Shown one piece after another: positions 16,507 to 26,409 of a stretch of DNA of 64,000 bases (position 1 is the stretch's first letter; each line of letters opens with the position of its first letter). Both the position numbers and the translations under genes were made by a program. The stretch comes from Phyllobacterium myrsinacearum (GTDB lineage Bacteria > Pseudomonadota > Alphaproteobacteria > Rhizobiales > Rhizobiaceae): assembly GCF_002980555.1 (NCBI RefSeq), contig NZ_PVBT01000001.1, forward strand, positions 868,001 through 932,000, given 5' to 3'. The notes under the pieces are model-generated. The model was not told the origin of the DNA. It saw nothing but the letters and a program-made list of their open reading frames with translations, and searched no databases.

Positions 16507-17301
16507 ATGCTCATTGTTGATCGCTTCGCAGCTCCGTTTTTCGGGATCGGGCTTGCTTTGAGTGTCATGACGCTGCCGTGCCACGCGTTCGACACCAGCA
16601 ATGAGATGAATGAGGATTCCAGTCCTTTTGCCCTCTTCAAATTCGGATTTTCCGCCTACAAGAAGGGCGACAAGGATGAAGCCGTCAAGGCATTGAGATT
16701 TGCCGCGGAGAAAGGCCATCAGGGCGCCAACTGGAAGCTCGGCCGCATGTATGCGGATGGCGACGGCGTCAAGGAAGACGACTACGAAGCCTACAAGATG
16801 TTCGAGCAGGTCGTGCATGAGGGCGCCGAACAGGGCACGCAGAACGAGAGCTATGTGGCCGATGCGCTTGTCGCTCTCGCCGGTTATGTCAAACGCGGCA
16901 TCCCGAACTCGCCGATCAAGTCCAATCCGAGCGCAGCGCGCGATCTCTATCTGCAGGCCGCCTCCAATTTCGGTGACTCCGACGCTCAGTTTGAACTCGG
17001 CAAGATGCTGATGAAGGGTGAGGGCGGCCAGCCCAATCCCAACCAGGCGGCCCGTTGGTTCCGCCTGTCGGCCCAGAAGGGCCATGCCGGCGCGCAGGCC
17101 ATGCTGGGCAACCTGCTGTTCCAGGCCGGAAAGACCGTGCGCGGCCTGGCCATGATGACCGCCGCATTCGAGCGGGCGTCAAAACAGGATCGCGTGTGGA
17201 TCGGCGATATTCAGGAACAGGCGTTTTCCATTGCCAATGAAGCCGACCGCCGGACGGCCATTGTGCTTGCCGAAGACATCATCAAAACCGGCGACTTCTG
17301 A
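16507..17301 (+). CDS. exoR: ExoR, periplasmic Sel1-repeat regulator of exopolysaccharide/ChvI signalling
   Basis: A 264-residue secreted Sel1-like repeat protein. In Sinorhizobium and Agrobacterium, ExoR binds the ExoS/ChvG sensor in the periplasm and holds the ChvI pathway off until it is proteolysed. A signal peptide (FFGIGLALSVMTLPCHA) is followed by FALFKFGFSAYKKGDKDEAVKALRFAAEKGH, the ExoR opening, and Sel1 repeats GANWKLGRMYADGDGVKEDDYEA, SDAQFELGKMLMKGEGG and AGAQAMLGNLLFQAGKTVRG. ATG 16507 is chosen over 16450 because the signal peptide and RBS (AAGGAAG) fit it. The gene is alone, with a structured leader. The orthology is likely from repeat content and N-terminus, without alignment. 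Confidence 0.87.
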   Translation: MLIVDRFAAPFFGIGLALSVMTLPCHAFDTSNEMNEDSSPFALFKFGFSAYKKGDKDEAVKALRFAAEKGHQGANWKLGRMYADGDGVKEDDYEAYKMFEQVVHEGAEQGTQNESYVADALVALAGYVKRGIPNSPIKSNPSAARDLYLQAASNFGDSDAQFELGKMLMKGEGGQPNPNQAARWFRLSAQKGHAGAQAMLGNLLFQAGKTVRGLAMMTAAFERASKQDRVWIGDIQEQAFSIANEADRRTAIVLAEDIIKTGDF

Positions 17302-17339
17302 TCGGCAAGATCTGGCCCGAGAGGGGCCTTAGCTGCACA

Positions 17340-18119
17340 TCATGTAAGGGCGATTGCGACAGGCACGTGATCCGAAGGTTTTTCCCAGGCGCGGACATGT
17401 TTTTCGATGCTGGCTGATGCAAGGCGGTTGGCGGCTTCCGGCGACAGCATCAGGTAGTCAATGCGGATGCCGTTGTTCTTCTGCCAGGCTCCAGCCTGAT
17501 AATCCCAGAATGTGTATGTCCCGGCCTCGTCCGTGACGGAACGGGTCGCATCGGTAAAGCCGAGATTTTCCAGCCGGCGCAATGCCTGGCGCGATTCCGG
17601 CTGGAACAGCGCATCATTCAGCCATGCCTCGGGGTGTTTGGCATCCTTCGGTTGGGCAATGACGTTATAGTCGCCCGCCAGTATCAGCGGTTCCTCCAGC
17701 GCAAGCCGGTCTTCCGCCCAGCGTTCCATGCGCTCCATCCATCGCAGCTTGTAGGGGAATTTTTCGGTATCGATGGGGTTGCCGTTGGGCAGATACAGCG
17801 AAACAACGCGAATGGCGCCGGTTTCCGTCGAAAATACCGCTTCGATGAAACGCGATTGCTCGTCGCTGTCCTCGCCGGGCAGTCCCCGGATTACCTCGTC
17901 GGGGCTCTTCTTCGACAGGATGGCAACGCCGTTGAAACCCTTCTGGCCATGGGTTTCGACGTGATAGCCAAGAGCTTCAATCTCGGCCCGCGGAAACTGC
18001 TCGTCGACGGACTTGATTTCCTGCAGGCAGACGATGTCCGGGTTGGATTCCTGCAGCCATGCCGTCAGAACTTCGATCCGCGCTTTCACACCATTGATGT
18101 TCCAGGTGACAATTTTCAT
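17340..18119 (-). CDS. xth: Exodeoxyribonuclease III (AP endonuclease)
   Basis: A 259-residue DNA-repair nuclease that cuts at abasic sites and has 3'-5' exonuclease activity. The family motifs are all present: MKIVTWNINGVKARI at the N-terminus, CLQEIKSVDEQFP with the metal-binding Glu, GDYNVIAQPKDAKHPEAW with the Asp-Asn pair, RIDYLMLSP, and the C-terminal catalytic SDHVPV. The open frame extends three codons to a TTG, but ATG 18119 is the normal family start. The gene is head-to-tail after erpA, converges with exoR and is probably co-transcribed with erpA (52-base gap). Confidence 0.96.
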   Translation of the reverse strand: MKIVTWNINGVKARIEVLTAWLQESNPDIVCLQEIKSVDEQFPRAEIEALGYHVETHGQKGFNGVAILSKKSPDEVIRGLPGEDSDEQSRFIEAVFSTETGAIRVVSLYLPNGNPIDTEKFPYKLRWMERMERWAEDRLALEEPLILAGDYNVIAQPKDAKHPEAWLNDALFQPESRQALRRLENLGFTDATRSVTDEAGTYTFWDYQAGAWQKNNGIRIDYLMLSPEAANRLASASIEKHVRAWEKPSDHVPVAIALT

Positions 18120-18171
18120 GGGAAACAACGACTTTGCTGAGTTTTTGATTGCGCGAAATCTGAAACGCCGG

Positions 18172-18507
18172 TCAGACGGAAAAACTGGTGCCGCAGCCGC
18201 AGGAGGACGTGGCGTTGGGATTGCGGATCTGGAATGACTGTCCCATCAGGTCATCGACGAAATCGATTTCCGAGCCGCCAATATAGGGCAGGGATATCGA
18301 ATCGATCAGCACCTTTGCGCCGAGTTTCTCAATGACGATGTCATCGGCGTCCTGGGCATCGACGAGATCATATTTGTAGGAAAAGCCCGAGCAGCCGCCA
18401 CCTTCGACGGAAATGCGCAAGGCAGTCTTCTCAGGATCGGATTTCAGAATTGCCGAAATGCGCTTGGCAGCAGCATCGGATACGGAAACATTCATTGCAT
18501 CGCTCAT
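18172..18507 (-). CDS. erpA: Iron-sulfur cluster insertion protein ErpA (A-type carrier)
   Basis: A 111-residue A-type Fe-S carrier that delivers clusters to target enzymes. The three conserved cysteines are present: GGCSGF near residue 40 and the C-terminal SSCGCGTSFS. The core VSDAAAKRISAIL and LPYIGGSEIDFVDDLMGQSFQIRNPNA are characteristic of ErpA/IscA. It is divergent from dgt, a conserved Rhizobiales arrangement, and upstream of xth on the same strand. Confidence 0.95.
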   Translation of the reverse strand: MSDAMNVSVSDAAAKRISAILKSDPEKTALRISVEGGGCSGFSYKYDLVDAQDADDIVIEKLGAKVLIDSISLPYIGGSEIDFVDDLMGQSFQIRNPNATSSCGCGTSFSV

Positions 18508-18667
18508 TTCTTCACGCTCCAGGGGCGAACCAAGTTCGCAGCGCTTCGGCTTAAGTTGACATTGTCATGTCACACCTTGCCATTCATCATACACCATAGC
18601 TAAGAATTGGCGACCGCGAAGTCAACGACCGGCGCGGCCGCAAAGTGGAAAGGCATTCAATTCAATC

Positions 18668-19876
18668 ATGTCGATGCAGGGAATTGGCTTCGGATACAGG
18701 GAGAGGGCGCCCTATGCCTGCGATCCGCAGAGCAGTCGCGGCCGCCTTGTTCCGGAAAACGAGAGTCCGACGCGCACGGTTTTCCAGCGTGATCGCGACC
18801 GTATCATCCATTCCACCGCCTTTCGGCGCCTGAAGCACAAGACACAGGTGTTCATCGCCCATGAGGGGGATCACTACCGCACCCGGCTGACCCACACGAT
18901 CGAAGTGGCGCAGATTGCCCGGGCATTGGCACGGTCGATGCGGCTTGATGAAGATCTGGCCGAGGCGATCGCCTTGGTGCACGACTTTGGCCACACGCCG
19001 TTCGGCCATACGGGGGAGGACGCACTCAATGAAAAAATGAAGGATTTTGGCGGGTTTGACCACAATGCCCAGTCATTGCGTATCGTCACCAGCCTTGAAC
19101 GGCGCTATGCGGAGTTTGACGGGCTGAACCTGACATGGGAGACGCTTGAAGGACTGGTGAAGCACAACGGTCCGCTGACAGGGGCGGATGGAAATGGGCT
19201 GAAGCATCCCGTGCCTGCGGCTATTCTCGAATATAACAGCCAGCATGATCTCGAACTCAACCGTTTTGCCTCGCTCGAAGCGCAGTGTGCGGCGATTGCC
19301 GATGACATCGCCTACAACGCGCATGACATCGATGATGGCCTGCGTTCCGGGCTCTTGTCGCTGGAGGCCCTGGAGGATGTCCCGCTGACGGGCGACATCC
19401 TGCGCGGCGTAAGACAGAAATACCCTGGGCTGGATGAAGTGCGCACGGCGCATGAAATCGTGCGGCGTCAGATCACTCTCATGGTCGAAGACGTGATCCT
19501 CACGGCGCAGACCAATATCGAGGCGCTGCAACCGCAATGCGTGGACGATATTCACAATGCCGGACGTATGCTGATCGGGTTTTCCGCTGCCATGCGGGAC
19601 AAGGAAAAGCTGCTCAAATCGTTCCTTTATAAAAATCTCTATTTCCATGACAGCGTCATCCGCATCAGGAAGTCCGCGGATCAGATCGTGCGGGATCTGT
19701 TCGATGCATACATGGCTGACGAGCAGATGATGCCGGAAGGCTGGCGCGAGGGGCCGAAACAGGACGGTTTGGCGCCGCGCGCGCGGCTGGTCGCGGATTT
19801 TCTGGCGGGCATGACCGACACTTATGCTGTGCGCGAGCATCGCCGCTTGTTTGACCATACGCCCGAATTGGCTTAA
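18668..19876 (+). CDS. dgt: Deoxyguanosinetriphosphate triphosphohydrolase-like protein
   Basis: A 402-residue HD-superfamily dNTP triphosphohydrolase that hydrolyses dNTPs to nucleosides and tripolyphosphate. Signatures are [22 protein letters not shown], then the metal-binding HD set: [34 protein letters not shown] and [15 protein letters not shown]. The length matches the type 2 dGTPase-like subfamily common in alphaproteobacteria. It is divergent from erpA and directly followed by argS (63-base gap containing a 16-base palindrome). Confidence 0.95.
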   Translation: MSMQGIGFGYRERAPYACDPQSSRGRLVPENESPTRTVFQRDRDRIIHSTAFRRLKHKTQVFIAHEGDHYRTRLTHTIEVAQIARALARSMRLDEDLAEAIALVHDFGHTPFGHTGEDALNEKMKDFGGFDHNAQSLRIVTSLERRYAEFDGLNLTWETLEGLVKHNGPLTGADGNGLKHPVPAAILEYNSQHDLELNRFASLEAQCAAIADDIAYNAHDIDDGLRSGLLSLEALEDVPLTGDILRGVRQKYPGLDEVRTAHEIVRRQITLMVEDVILTAQTNIEALQPQCVDDIHNAGRMLIGFSAAMRDKEKLLKSFLYKNLYFHDSVIRIRKSADQIVRDLFDAYMADEQMMPEGWREGPKQDGLAPRARLVADFLAGMTDTYAVREHRRLFDHTPELA

Positions 19877-19890
19877 GCGAAGGGCCAATC

Positions 19891-19906
19891 GCGGTCATAT
19901 GACCGC
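19891..19906. promoter_or_regulatory. Perfect 16-base palindrome before argS
   Basis: GCGGTCATATGACCGC reads the same on both strands and sits in the dgt-argS gap, 34 bases before the argS ATG. It could be a dimeric repressor or activator site. With no loop it is a poor RNA hairpin. No known regulator is assigned. Confidence 0.4.
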
Positions 19907-19939
19907 ACCAACGTGAAAAACCCGATCGAGTATAACGTC

Positions 19940-21697
19940 ATGAACATCTTCGCCGATTTCGATGCGCGGATTAAAAAAGCCCTGCAAGCGCTTGAATTGA
20001 AAACCATTGATGGCGCCGAAGTGGATCTGTCCCGTGTTGGTGTCGAGCCGCCGCGCGATCCGAGCCACGGTGATATCGCAACGAATGCCGCGATGGTTCT
20101 GTCGAAAGCTGTCGGCCAAAACCCGCGCGAACTGGCGATAAAGATCGGCGATGCGCTGAAAAATGACCCGGATGTCGGCTCGGTCGACGTTGCCGGACCG
20201 GGTTTTATCAACCTGCGCTTGAAAGATACATACTGGCACGGGCAGCTGGCGGGCATGCTGGGCGCCGGTCTCGATTACGGCCGGTCGAAGCTGGGCTATG
20301 GCCATAGGGTCAATGTCGAGTTCGTTTCGGCCAATCCGACCGGGCCAATGCATGTGGGGCATTGCCGGGGCGCCGTTGTCGGCGATGCGCTGGCCAATCT
20401 CCTGTCCTTCGCCGGTTACGATGTGACCAAGGAATATTATATCAACGATGCGGGCGCGCAGATCGATGTGCTCGCCAATTCGGTGATGCTGCGTTACCGC
20501 GAAGCGCTGGGCGAGCATATCGGCGAGATTCCGGCCGGCCTTTATCCCGGCGATTATCTTGTTCCGGTCGGGCAGGCGCTTGCCGCCGACTACGGCACCA
20601 AGCTTTTGACGATGCCGGAAGAGGAAGCCATTGCGATCATCAAGGACCGGACCATCGATGCCATGATGGCGATGATCCGCGACGATCTTGCCTCGCTCAA
20701 CGTGCATCACGACGTGTTTTTCTCCGAACGGACACTGCATGCGGACAATGCCAAGCAGATCCGGTCGGCGATCAATGACTTGACGCTGAAGGGGCACGTG
20801 TACAAGGGCAAGCTGCCGCCGCCCAAGGGCCAGCTGCCGGAGGATTGGGAAGATCGCGAGCAGACCCTGTTCCGTTCGACCGATGTGGGGGATGATATCG
20901 ACCGTCCTTTGGTGAAGTCTGACGGCCAGTTCACCTACTTTGCCGCCGACGTTGCCTATTTCAAGGACAAGTATGACCGGCATTTCGATGAAATGATCTA
21001 CGTGCTGGGCGCGGATCATGGCGGGTACGTCAAGCGGCTGGAATCGCTGGCGCGCGCCGTATCCGGCGGTACGGCCAAGCTGACGGTTCTCATCTGCCAG
21101 CTCGTCAAGCTTTATCGCAATGGCGAGCCGGTGCGCATGTCGAAACGCTCGGGCGAGTTCGTCACGCTGCGCGACGTGGTGGAAGAAGTCGGGCGCGATC
21201 CCGTCCGGTTCATGATGCTGTACCGGAAGAACGATGCGCCGCTGGATTTCGATTTTGCCAAGGTCACCGAGCATTCCAAGGACAACCCGGTCTTCTACGT
21301 CCAATATGCATCCGCGCGGTGCCATTCCGTATTCCGGCAGGCGATCGAACAGCTTGGACTGGGTGAAGAATCACTGGCGGCCAGTGCCCAGCACTTCGGT
21401 TTGCTGACGGATGAAAGCGAAATTGCGCTCATCCGCAAGCTCGCCGAATACCCGCGTTTGATTGAAACGGCGGCCGTCCATCAAGAGCCGCACCGGCTTG
21501 CTTTCTACCTCTACGACCTGGCAAGTTCGCTGCACGCGCAGTGGAATAAGGGAACCGAAAACGCGGACTTACGTTTTATTAAGGTTAACGATCCAAACTT
21601 GTCCCAAGCCAGGCTAGGGCTGGTGCAGGTTGTTTCTAAGGTTTTGGCGTCCGGATTGTCTATCATTGGTGCGGACGCCCCAACCGAAATGCGCTGA
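19940..21697 (+). CDS. argS: Arginine--tRNA ligase
   Basis: The class I synthetase that charges tRNA-Arg, 585 residues. The HIGH-type motif is in [20 protein letters not shown] (HVGH from residue ~138), with the ArgRS-specific N-terminal Add1 domain before it and the KMSKS-equivalent [15 protein letters not shown] (MSK from ~400). The anticodon-binding domain follows ([19 protein letters not shown]). [15 protein letters not shown] at 19940 is the family's start, although the frame is open back to GTG 19913. It precedes the SPOR-domain gene, as in other Rhizobiales. Confidence 0.97.
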   Translation: MNIFADFDARIKKALQALELKTIDGAEVDLSRVGVEPPRDPSHGDIATNAAMVLSKAVGQNPRELAIKIGDALKNDPDVGSVDVAGPGFINLRLKDTYWHGQLAGMLGAGLDYGRSKLGYGHRVNVEFVSANPTGPMHVGHCRGAVVGDALANLLSFAGYDVTKEYYINDAGAQIDVLANSVMLRYREALGEHIGEIPAGLYPGDYLVPVGQALAADYGTKLLTMPEEEAIAIIKDRTIDAMMAMIRDDLASLNVHHDVFFSERTLHADNAKQIRSAINDLTLKGHVYKGKLPPPKGQLPEDWEDREQTLFRSTDVGDDIDRPLVKSDGQFTYFAADVAYFKDKYDRHFDEMIYVLGADHGGYVKRLESLARAVSGGTAKLTVLICQLVKLYRNGEPVRMSKRSGEFVTLRDVVEEVGRDPVRFMMLYRKNDAPLDFDFAKVTEHSKDNPVFYVQYASARCHSVFRQAIEQLGLGEESLAASAQHFGLLTDESEIALIRKLAEYPRLIETAAVHQEPHRLAFYLYDLASSLHAQWNKGTENADLRFIKVNDPNLSQARLGLVQVVSKVLASGLSIIGADAPTEMR

Positions 21698-21796
21698 AAG
21701 GCGCGGAAATCCTGTCAACTTTTGCCCACATTGCGCTGGTATGGCCAATGCGTGACGTCTTTTGACGTCCATAGTTGAGAGTACAGGATTAACGCC

Positions 21797-24424
21797 ATGG
21801 CGGACAACTATCTTCAGCGTTCTCACCGGCAGGATGATTCGCGATTCGGTAACGACGATCCTCTGATGGAGCTTTCCCGTATCATGGGAACGCCCGTCGA
21901 AGAGGAGCATGCGGCAACCGGATCTGGCGAGGATCTTGCCATGGATCTGGAGCGCGAGCTCATGGGCGATTTTGAGGAACATCCTCAGGTTGCCGCTCCA
22001 GCGGCAGCCCCGGCGCCCGCGCACAATCATGGTGAAACGGATCAGTTTGCCCACTTCGATCTTCAGGATGCGGTGGAGCGGGAATTGATGTCGAACGAGG
22101 ATCATTCTCATTCGCACGCCGCGGCCGAACCTGTTCGTCAGGTGGTTTCCGAGCCGGTGGCGATCTATGAGGAACCCGATTACGCCGATTATGAGCCGGA
22201 AGCAGTTTATGCCGACGGCGAAGCGGGCGAGGGGCAGGAGCCGGTCCATTTTTCACCCGAACCGGTGCAGCCGGAGCGCACGGTCGTCGCCGCGCCGTCC
22301 TTAAGCCTTGAAGATGAACTTGAGACGCTTCTTGCCGGTTCGGCGAAGCCCGTGGTTCAGCGCTCGGCCAATGCGTCCTGGGGATATGGTTCGCAGGCGC
22401 CGGTCATCGGCCGCACCGAAGCTGCTCCCATTATCAGCCGCGCAACCTCCTATGCGCCGTCCGTGAGCCAGCCGGTCGCCGAGGCGAAACCGGCCACTGC
22501 GCCGGAACCAGCCGCCTATCAGGCCGCGCCTGTCCCGGCATCGCCAGCCTACGAGCCGGCGCCAGTGCACGAAAGCACCGCAGCGGTTCAGGGCGATCCG
22601 CTTGAGGACTTCGACACGGAAGAGCTGATGGCCGCCTTCGACGATTTCGAAGTGCCGCTGGACGTTGAAGATGAGACGGCCGTGGCGCATGCGCCGGAGG
22701 CTGAATTGCCCCGTTACCAGAGCCCCGCACATTCCTATGCGGCGGTTCGTGAGCCGGAGCCAGCTCCAGCTGCGCCATCGGTTGCCGCTGAGACCCATCA
22801 TCTGCCGGAACCGCAGGATTTGAGCGATTATGCGGATGAACTCGACCGGGCCGCATCATCGATCTCCTCTGCGCCCGATGTCCACACCGTTGCGGTGACG
22901 GAGAACCGGGTCGAGTACACGGAATCGCTTGATCTGCCTGAAGTGCATTACGAAGACGATGTTCCGCAGCACAATGGCCTGGGCGAGCTTGAAACCGAAT
23001 TTTCTGAAGTCTTCGGCTCGATCGAGGCGGACGATTCCCGCGCTGCCCATGCGGCGCCGCAGGAAGAGCCGCAGCAGCCGGCGCCTGCCGCCAAGGATGA
23101 ATATGCCGATATCTTTGCCGATGTCTTCGGCAATGAGGCTGAACAGGGGCACTATACCCCGGCAAGCTATGCGGCTGCCGGAGCCGGTGTTGCCGCAGCA
23201 GCGGCTGTCGGCGTGGCTGCTGCCAGCGCGCATCAGTCCCGTCCGGTTGCCAACAGCTACAGCAACGGCCCCGAAGACGACATGGATTTTGGCTACGATC
23301 CAAAACGCGACAATGTCGGCATGGCGGCGACCACCTATGCCCAGCCAGTGAGCCGCAAGCGCAGCTTCGTTGTACCGGGCGCCGTAGCGGCGGCCGTTCT
23401 CCTCGCGGTGTCCGGTGCCGTTGCCTACAAATGGACCAGCGGATCGGGCGGCGCGCCCGTGGTGATCATGGCCGACAAAACCCCGATCAAGGTTCAGCCG
23501 GAAACCACGGCGAACACGACGGCGCCCGCTCAGGACAAGATCGTTTATGAAAAGGGTGCCACCGCGGATACGTCTCCGCCAAAGCAGCAGCAGCTTGTAA
23601 CGACCCAGGAAAAGCCGGTCGATCTGACTGCCGATACGGATGAGGATATTGCCGGAACCAAGGCCGAGGAGAGGGTCGATCCCGCAGCGGCCAACATGGC
23701 TTCGAGCGAACAGCAGGCCCAGCCGAACGATGCCATCGCACCGCGCAAGGTTCAGACCATGGTGGTGAAGCCCGATGGCACCATGGTTGCGGCTATTCCG
23801 CAGGCTGCCGATCCCGTTGCCTCGGGCCCTGCCGCCGCGCCTATGGCACGTCCGGCACCGGCAGCTCCGGCTCCGGTCAGCGCAATGCCTGACGGCAATG
23901 ATCAGATCGGCTCGCTTGCGGCAGCCAGCAATCCTGCAACGCCAAAACCGGCAGTTGAGCCCCTGGTTGCCAAGCCGCAGGCTCCGGCAACCGGCAAGCT
24001 TCCGGCCAAGACAGTTGAAACCAAGAAGATCACGGCAGAGACTGTTGCCTCCGTTGCGCCGAAGAATGTCCCGATTGTCGACTCCCGTCCGGCTGAACAG
24101 CCCCTCAACGTTGTTGATCGCGTTGCGCCGCAAAAGCCGGCCGGTCAGCCGCAGCAGCAGGTTGCTTCGGCCGTGGCGCCGGGCACCTATCTGATCCAGG
24201 TGGCTTCGCAGCCGACGGCGGAAGGTGCGCAGAAGACCTATGCTTCGCTCGCCCAGCGCTATCCCGGTGTGATCGCCGGTCGCGGTGTCGATATCAAGCA
24301 GGCCGAAATTGCTGGCAAGGGTACGTTCTACCGTGTGCGTATCCCGGCTGGTACCAAGGATGCTGCCGTCAATCTCTGCACCAAGTTCAAGTCAGCGGGC
24401 GGCAGCTGCTTCGTCACTCAGTGA
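21797..24424 (+). CDS. SPOR-domain inner-membrane protein, very long N-terminal region
   Basis: An 875-residue protein that probably binds denuded septal glycan strands during division. The C-terminal SPOR domain (~796-875) reads TYLIQVASQPTAEGAQKTYASL and later FYRVRIPAGTKDAAVNLC. One transmembrane segment (~521-543, FVVPGAVAAAVLLAVSGAVAY) follows a basic patch, giving a cytoplasmic N-terminus of about 520 residues. That N-terminus is acidic, Pro/Ala/Glu-rich and largely disordered, and the periplasmic linker is also Pro/Ala-rich. The place between argS and nagZ-scpAB is conserved in Rhizobiales. It is functionally FtsN/DedD-like by inference. A strong terminator follows. Confidence 0.85.
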   Translation: MADNYLQRSHRQDDSRFGNDDPLMELSRIMGTPVEEEHAATGSGEDLAMDLERELMGDFEEHPQVAAPAAAPAPAHNHGETDQFAHFDLQDAVERELMSNEDHSHSHAAAEPVRQVVSEPVAIYEEPDYADYEPEAVYADGEAGEGQEPVHFSPEPVQPERTVVAAPSLSLEDELETLLAGSAKPVVQRSANASWGYGSQAPVIGRTEAAPIISRATSYAPSVSQPVAEAKPATAPEPAAYQAAPVPASPAYEPAPVHESTAAVQGDPLEDFDTEELMAAFDDFEVPLDVEDETAVAHAPEAELPRYQSPAHSYAAVREPEPAPAAPSVAAETHHLPEPQDLSDYADELDRAASSISSAPDVHTVAVTENRVEYTESLDLPEVHYEDDVPQHNGLGELETEFSEVFGSIEADDSRAAHAAPQEEPQQPAPAAKDEYADIFADVFGNEAEQGHYTPASYAAAGAGVAAAAAVGVAAASAHQSRPVANSYSNGPEDDMDFGYDPKRDNVGMAATTYAQPVSRKRSFVVPGAVAAAVLLAVSGAVAYKWTSGSGGAPVVIMADKTPIKVQPETTANTTAPAQDKIVYEKGATADTSPPKQQQLVTTQEKPVDLTADTDEDIAGTKAEERVDPAAANMASSEQQAQPNDAIAPRKVQTMVVKPDGTMVAAIPQAADPVASGPAAAPMARPAPAAPAPVSAMPDGNDQIGSLAAASNPATPKPAVEPLVAKPQAPATGKLPAKTVETKKITAETVASVAPKNVPIVDSRPAEQPLNVVDRVAPQKPAGQPQQQVASAVAPGTYLIQVASQPTAEGAQKTYASLAQRYPGVIAGRGVDIKQAEIAGKGTFYRVRIPAGTKDAAVNLCTKFKSAGGSCFVTQ

Positions 24425-24445
24425 TCCGCAATCCGGTAATCCGGC

Positions 24446-24476
24446 AAAGGCGGCCAATGGCCGCCTTTTCCTTTTT
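24446..24476 (+). terminator. Rho-independent terminator after SPOR gene
   Basis: AAAGGCGGCC pairs with GGCCGCCTTT around a 3-base loop, followed by TTCCTTTTTT, about 20 bases after the stop codon. It separates the argS-SPOR unit from nagZ. Confidence 0.9.
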
Positions 24477-24501
24477 TGCATCAACGCAGTAGACTTTACC
24501 C

Positions 24502-25521
24502 ATGAGCGAATCAAAAGCATGGATTGCCGGCACGTCCGGTCTGAAGCTGACCCCTGACGAAATCGCGTTCTTCCGCGATGAACGCCCGTGGGGTTTTATC
24601 TTGTTTGCCCGCAATGTCGGCGAAGCGGCGCAGGTCGAGGATTTGACCGCGCATCTGCGTGATCTGGTGCGGCGCGACGAAGCCCCGGTGCTGATCGATC
24701 AGGAAGGCGGGCGGGTGCAGCGTCTGCGCCCGCCGCTGGCGCCCAATTACCCCGCCGGTTCCGCGCTGGGCGCGTTGTTCAAGCAGGATGAGGAGGCGGG
24801 ATTGCGCGCCGCCTGGCTGCTGTCGCGCCTTCACGCATTCGATCTCATGAAACTCGGCGTCAATGTCGATTGTCTTCCGGTTCTCGATGTTCCGGTTGAG
24901 GGGGCCAACGAGGTCATCGGCAGCCGCGCCTATGGCAACCACCCGGAAATCGTCACGGCGATGGGCAGGGCTGCGGCGGAAGGCCTTCTGGCGGGCGGCA
25001 TGCTGCCCGTGATGAAGCATATTCCCGGCCATGGCCGCGCATTTGCCGACACCCATCACGAATTGCCGACCGTGACAACACCGCTCGATGAATTGGCCGA
25101 ACATGATTTTGCCCCGTTCCGGGCTCTGGCGCATCTGCCCATGGCGATGAGCGCCCATGTCATCTTCTCGGCCATCGATCCGAAGCATCCGGCGACGACA
25201 TCCGGCAAGGTCGTGGAGGAGATCATTCGCGGCCATATCGGCTTTGACGGGCTGCTGATGAGCGACGATGTGTCGATGAATGCACTTTCTGGGGATTATT
25301 TCGACCGGACCAAAGCAATCTTTGCGGCGGGCCTCGATATCGTGCTTCACTGCCACGGCATTATGGAGCAGATGACGGCCGTTGCTTCCTGCACGCCCGA
25401 GCTGAACGGCAAGGCGCTGGAGCGGGCCCAGCGGGCAATCCAATATGCGAGAAAGCCGGATGCTTCGGATGAAGCGGAAATCCGGGAAGAATTCCAGCGT
25501 TTCTTCGAAGTGGTGGCATAG
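24502..25521 (+). CDS. nagZ: Beta-N-acetylhexosaminidase NagZ
   Basis: A 339-residue cytoplasmic glycoside hydrolase family 3 enzyme that removes GlcNAc from anhydromuropeptides in peptidoglycan recycling. The catalytic general acid/base loop is present in MKHIPGHGRAFADTHHELP, and the nucleophile Asp in GLLMSDDVSMNAL. VLIDQEGGRVQRLRPP is the substrate-binding N-terminal motif. No signal peptide, as expected. It starts the nagZ-scpA-scpB run, with scpA only 12 bases downstream. Confidence 0.95.
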   Translation: MSESKAWIAGTSGLKLTPDEIAFFRDERPWGFILFARNVGEAAQVEDLTAHLRDLVRRDEAPVLIDQEGGRVQRLRPPLAPNYPAGSALGALFKQDEEAGLRAAWLLSRLHAFDLMKLGVNVDCLPVLDVPVEGANEVIGSRAYGNHPEIVTAMGRAAAEGLLAGGMLPVMKHIPGHGRAFADTHHELPTVTTPLDELAEHDFAPFRALAHLPMAMSAHVIFSAIDPKHPATTSGKVVEEIIRGHIGFDGLLMSDDVSMNALSGDYFDRTKAIFAAGLDIVLHCHGIMEQMTAVASCTPELNGKALERAQRAIQYARKPDASDEAEIREEFQRFFEVVA

Positions 25522-25533
25522 AGCGAGAGAGAT

Positions 25534-26409
25534 TTGACGGCGACGGAGCAAAAGACCAATGGCAAGACTGCGGCACCCATGGAGGCGCTGTGGGAAAGTG
25601 CATCCGATCGTGGTGTCAGCGAGCCATCGCTTCTGATCGACATCAAGGGTTTTGAAGGCCCGCTCGATCTGCTTCTGCATCTGGCACGCAACCAGCGCGT
25701 CGATCTCGCCCGCATTTCCGTGCTTGCCCTTGTCGAACAGTATCTGATCTTCATCCGGCAGGCTCAGGCTTTGCGGCTGGAGCTTGCCGCCGACTATCTG
25801 GTCATGGCGGCCTGGCTGACCTACCTCAAGTCCAAACTGCTGATTCCGAAGACCCCCGGCGATGAGGGCGAGAGCGGCGAGGAGCTGGCGGCGACGCTGC
25901 AATTCCGTCTGAAGCGGCTGGAAGCGATGCGCGATGCGGCCACGAAGCTGGTCAACCGCAACCGCCTTGGCCGCGATATCTTTGCGCGCGGCATGCCGGA
26001 AGCCGTCATTGTCGACCAGACCAACATCTATTCGGCAACGCTGTACGAACTCCTGACCGCCTATGCCTCGCAGCGGCAGAAGCAGGCGATTTCCCACGTG
26101 CAGATCGCCCGCCGCAGCGTCTGGTCACTGAAGGAAGCACGCACCATCCTGATGCGCCTCGTCGGCGAGATGAAGGACTGGACGGCGCTGGATCAATACC
26201 TCCTCGACTTCATCGCGTCGCCCAGCGAGCGCGCCACCGTGCTTGCCAGTTCCTTTGCCGCCAGCCTTGAAATGGTGCGGGAAGGGCATATGGAAATCCA
26301 GCAGACCGGCGCATTCAAGCCGATTTTCCTGCGGGACCGGCCGCCAAGACCAGTGGAAAAGACCGATCAGCCGCCGCTGACGACGATGAGGGACGTGGTC
26401 AATGGCTGA
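25534..26409 (+). CDS. scpA: Segregation and condensation protein A
   Basis: A 291-residue kleisin that bridges the SMC heads and binds ScpB in the chromosome-condensing complex. The N-terminal SMC-neck-binding part contains GFEGPLDLLLHLARNQRVDL and ISVLALVEQYLIF; the C-terminal winged-helix region follows (MRLVGEMKDWTALDQYLLDF). The start is TTG 25534 with GAGAGAGA before it; ATG 25579 is an alternative. The 3' end overlaps scpB by eight bases, so translation is coupled. The window contains no smc gene. Confidence 0.95.
   Translation: MTATEQKTNGKTAAPMEALWESASDRGVSEPSLLIDIKGFEGPLDLLLHLARNQRVDLARISVLALVEQYLIFIRQAQALRLELAADYLVMAAWLTYLKSKLLIPKTPGDEGESGEELAATLQFRLKRLEAMRDAATKLVNRNRLGRDIFARGMPEAVIVDQTNIYSATLYELLTAYASQRQKQAISHVQIARRSVWSLKEARTILMRLVGEMKDWTALDQYLLDFIASPSERATVLASSFAASLEMVREGHMEIQQTGAFKPIFLRDRPPRPVEKTDQPPLTTMRDVVNG

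Noticed and set aside
16131-16520. 129-codon + frame upstream of exoR
   Set aside because: Overlaps the exoR start, contains the structured leader, and has no RBS.
19895-21325. 476-codon minus-strand open frame
   Set aside because: Antisense of argS with no recognisable domain.
22856-24133. 425-codon minus-strand open frame rich in Arg/Gly/Leu
   Set aside because: Mirror of the low-complexity Pro/Ala/Glu coding region of the SPOR protein.
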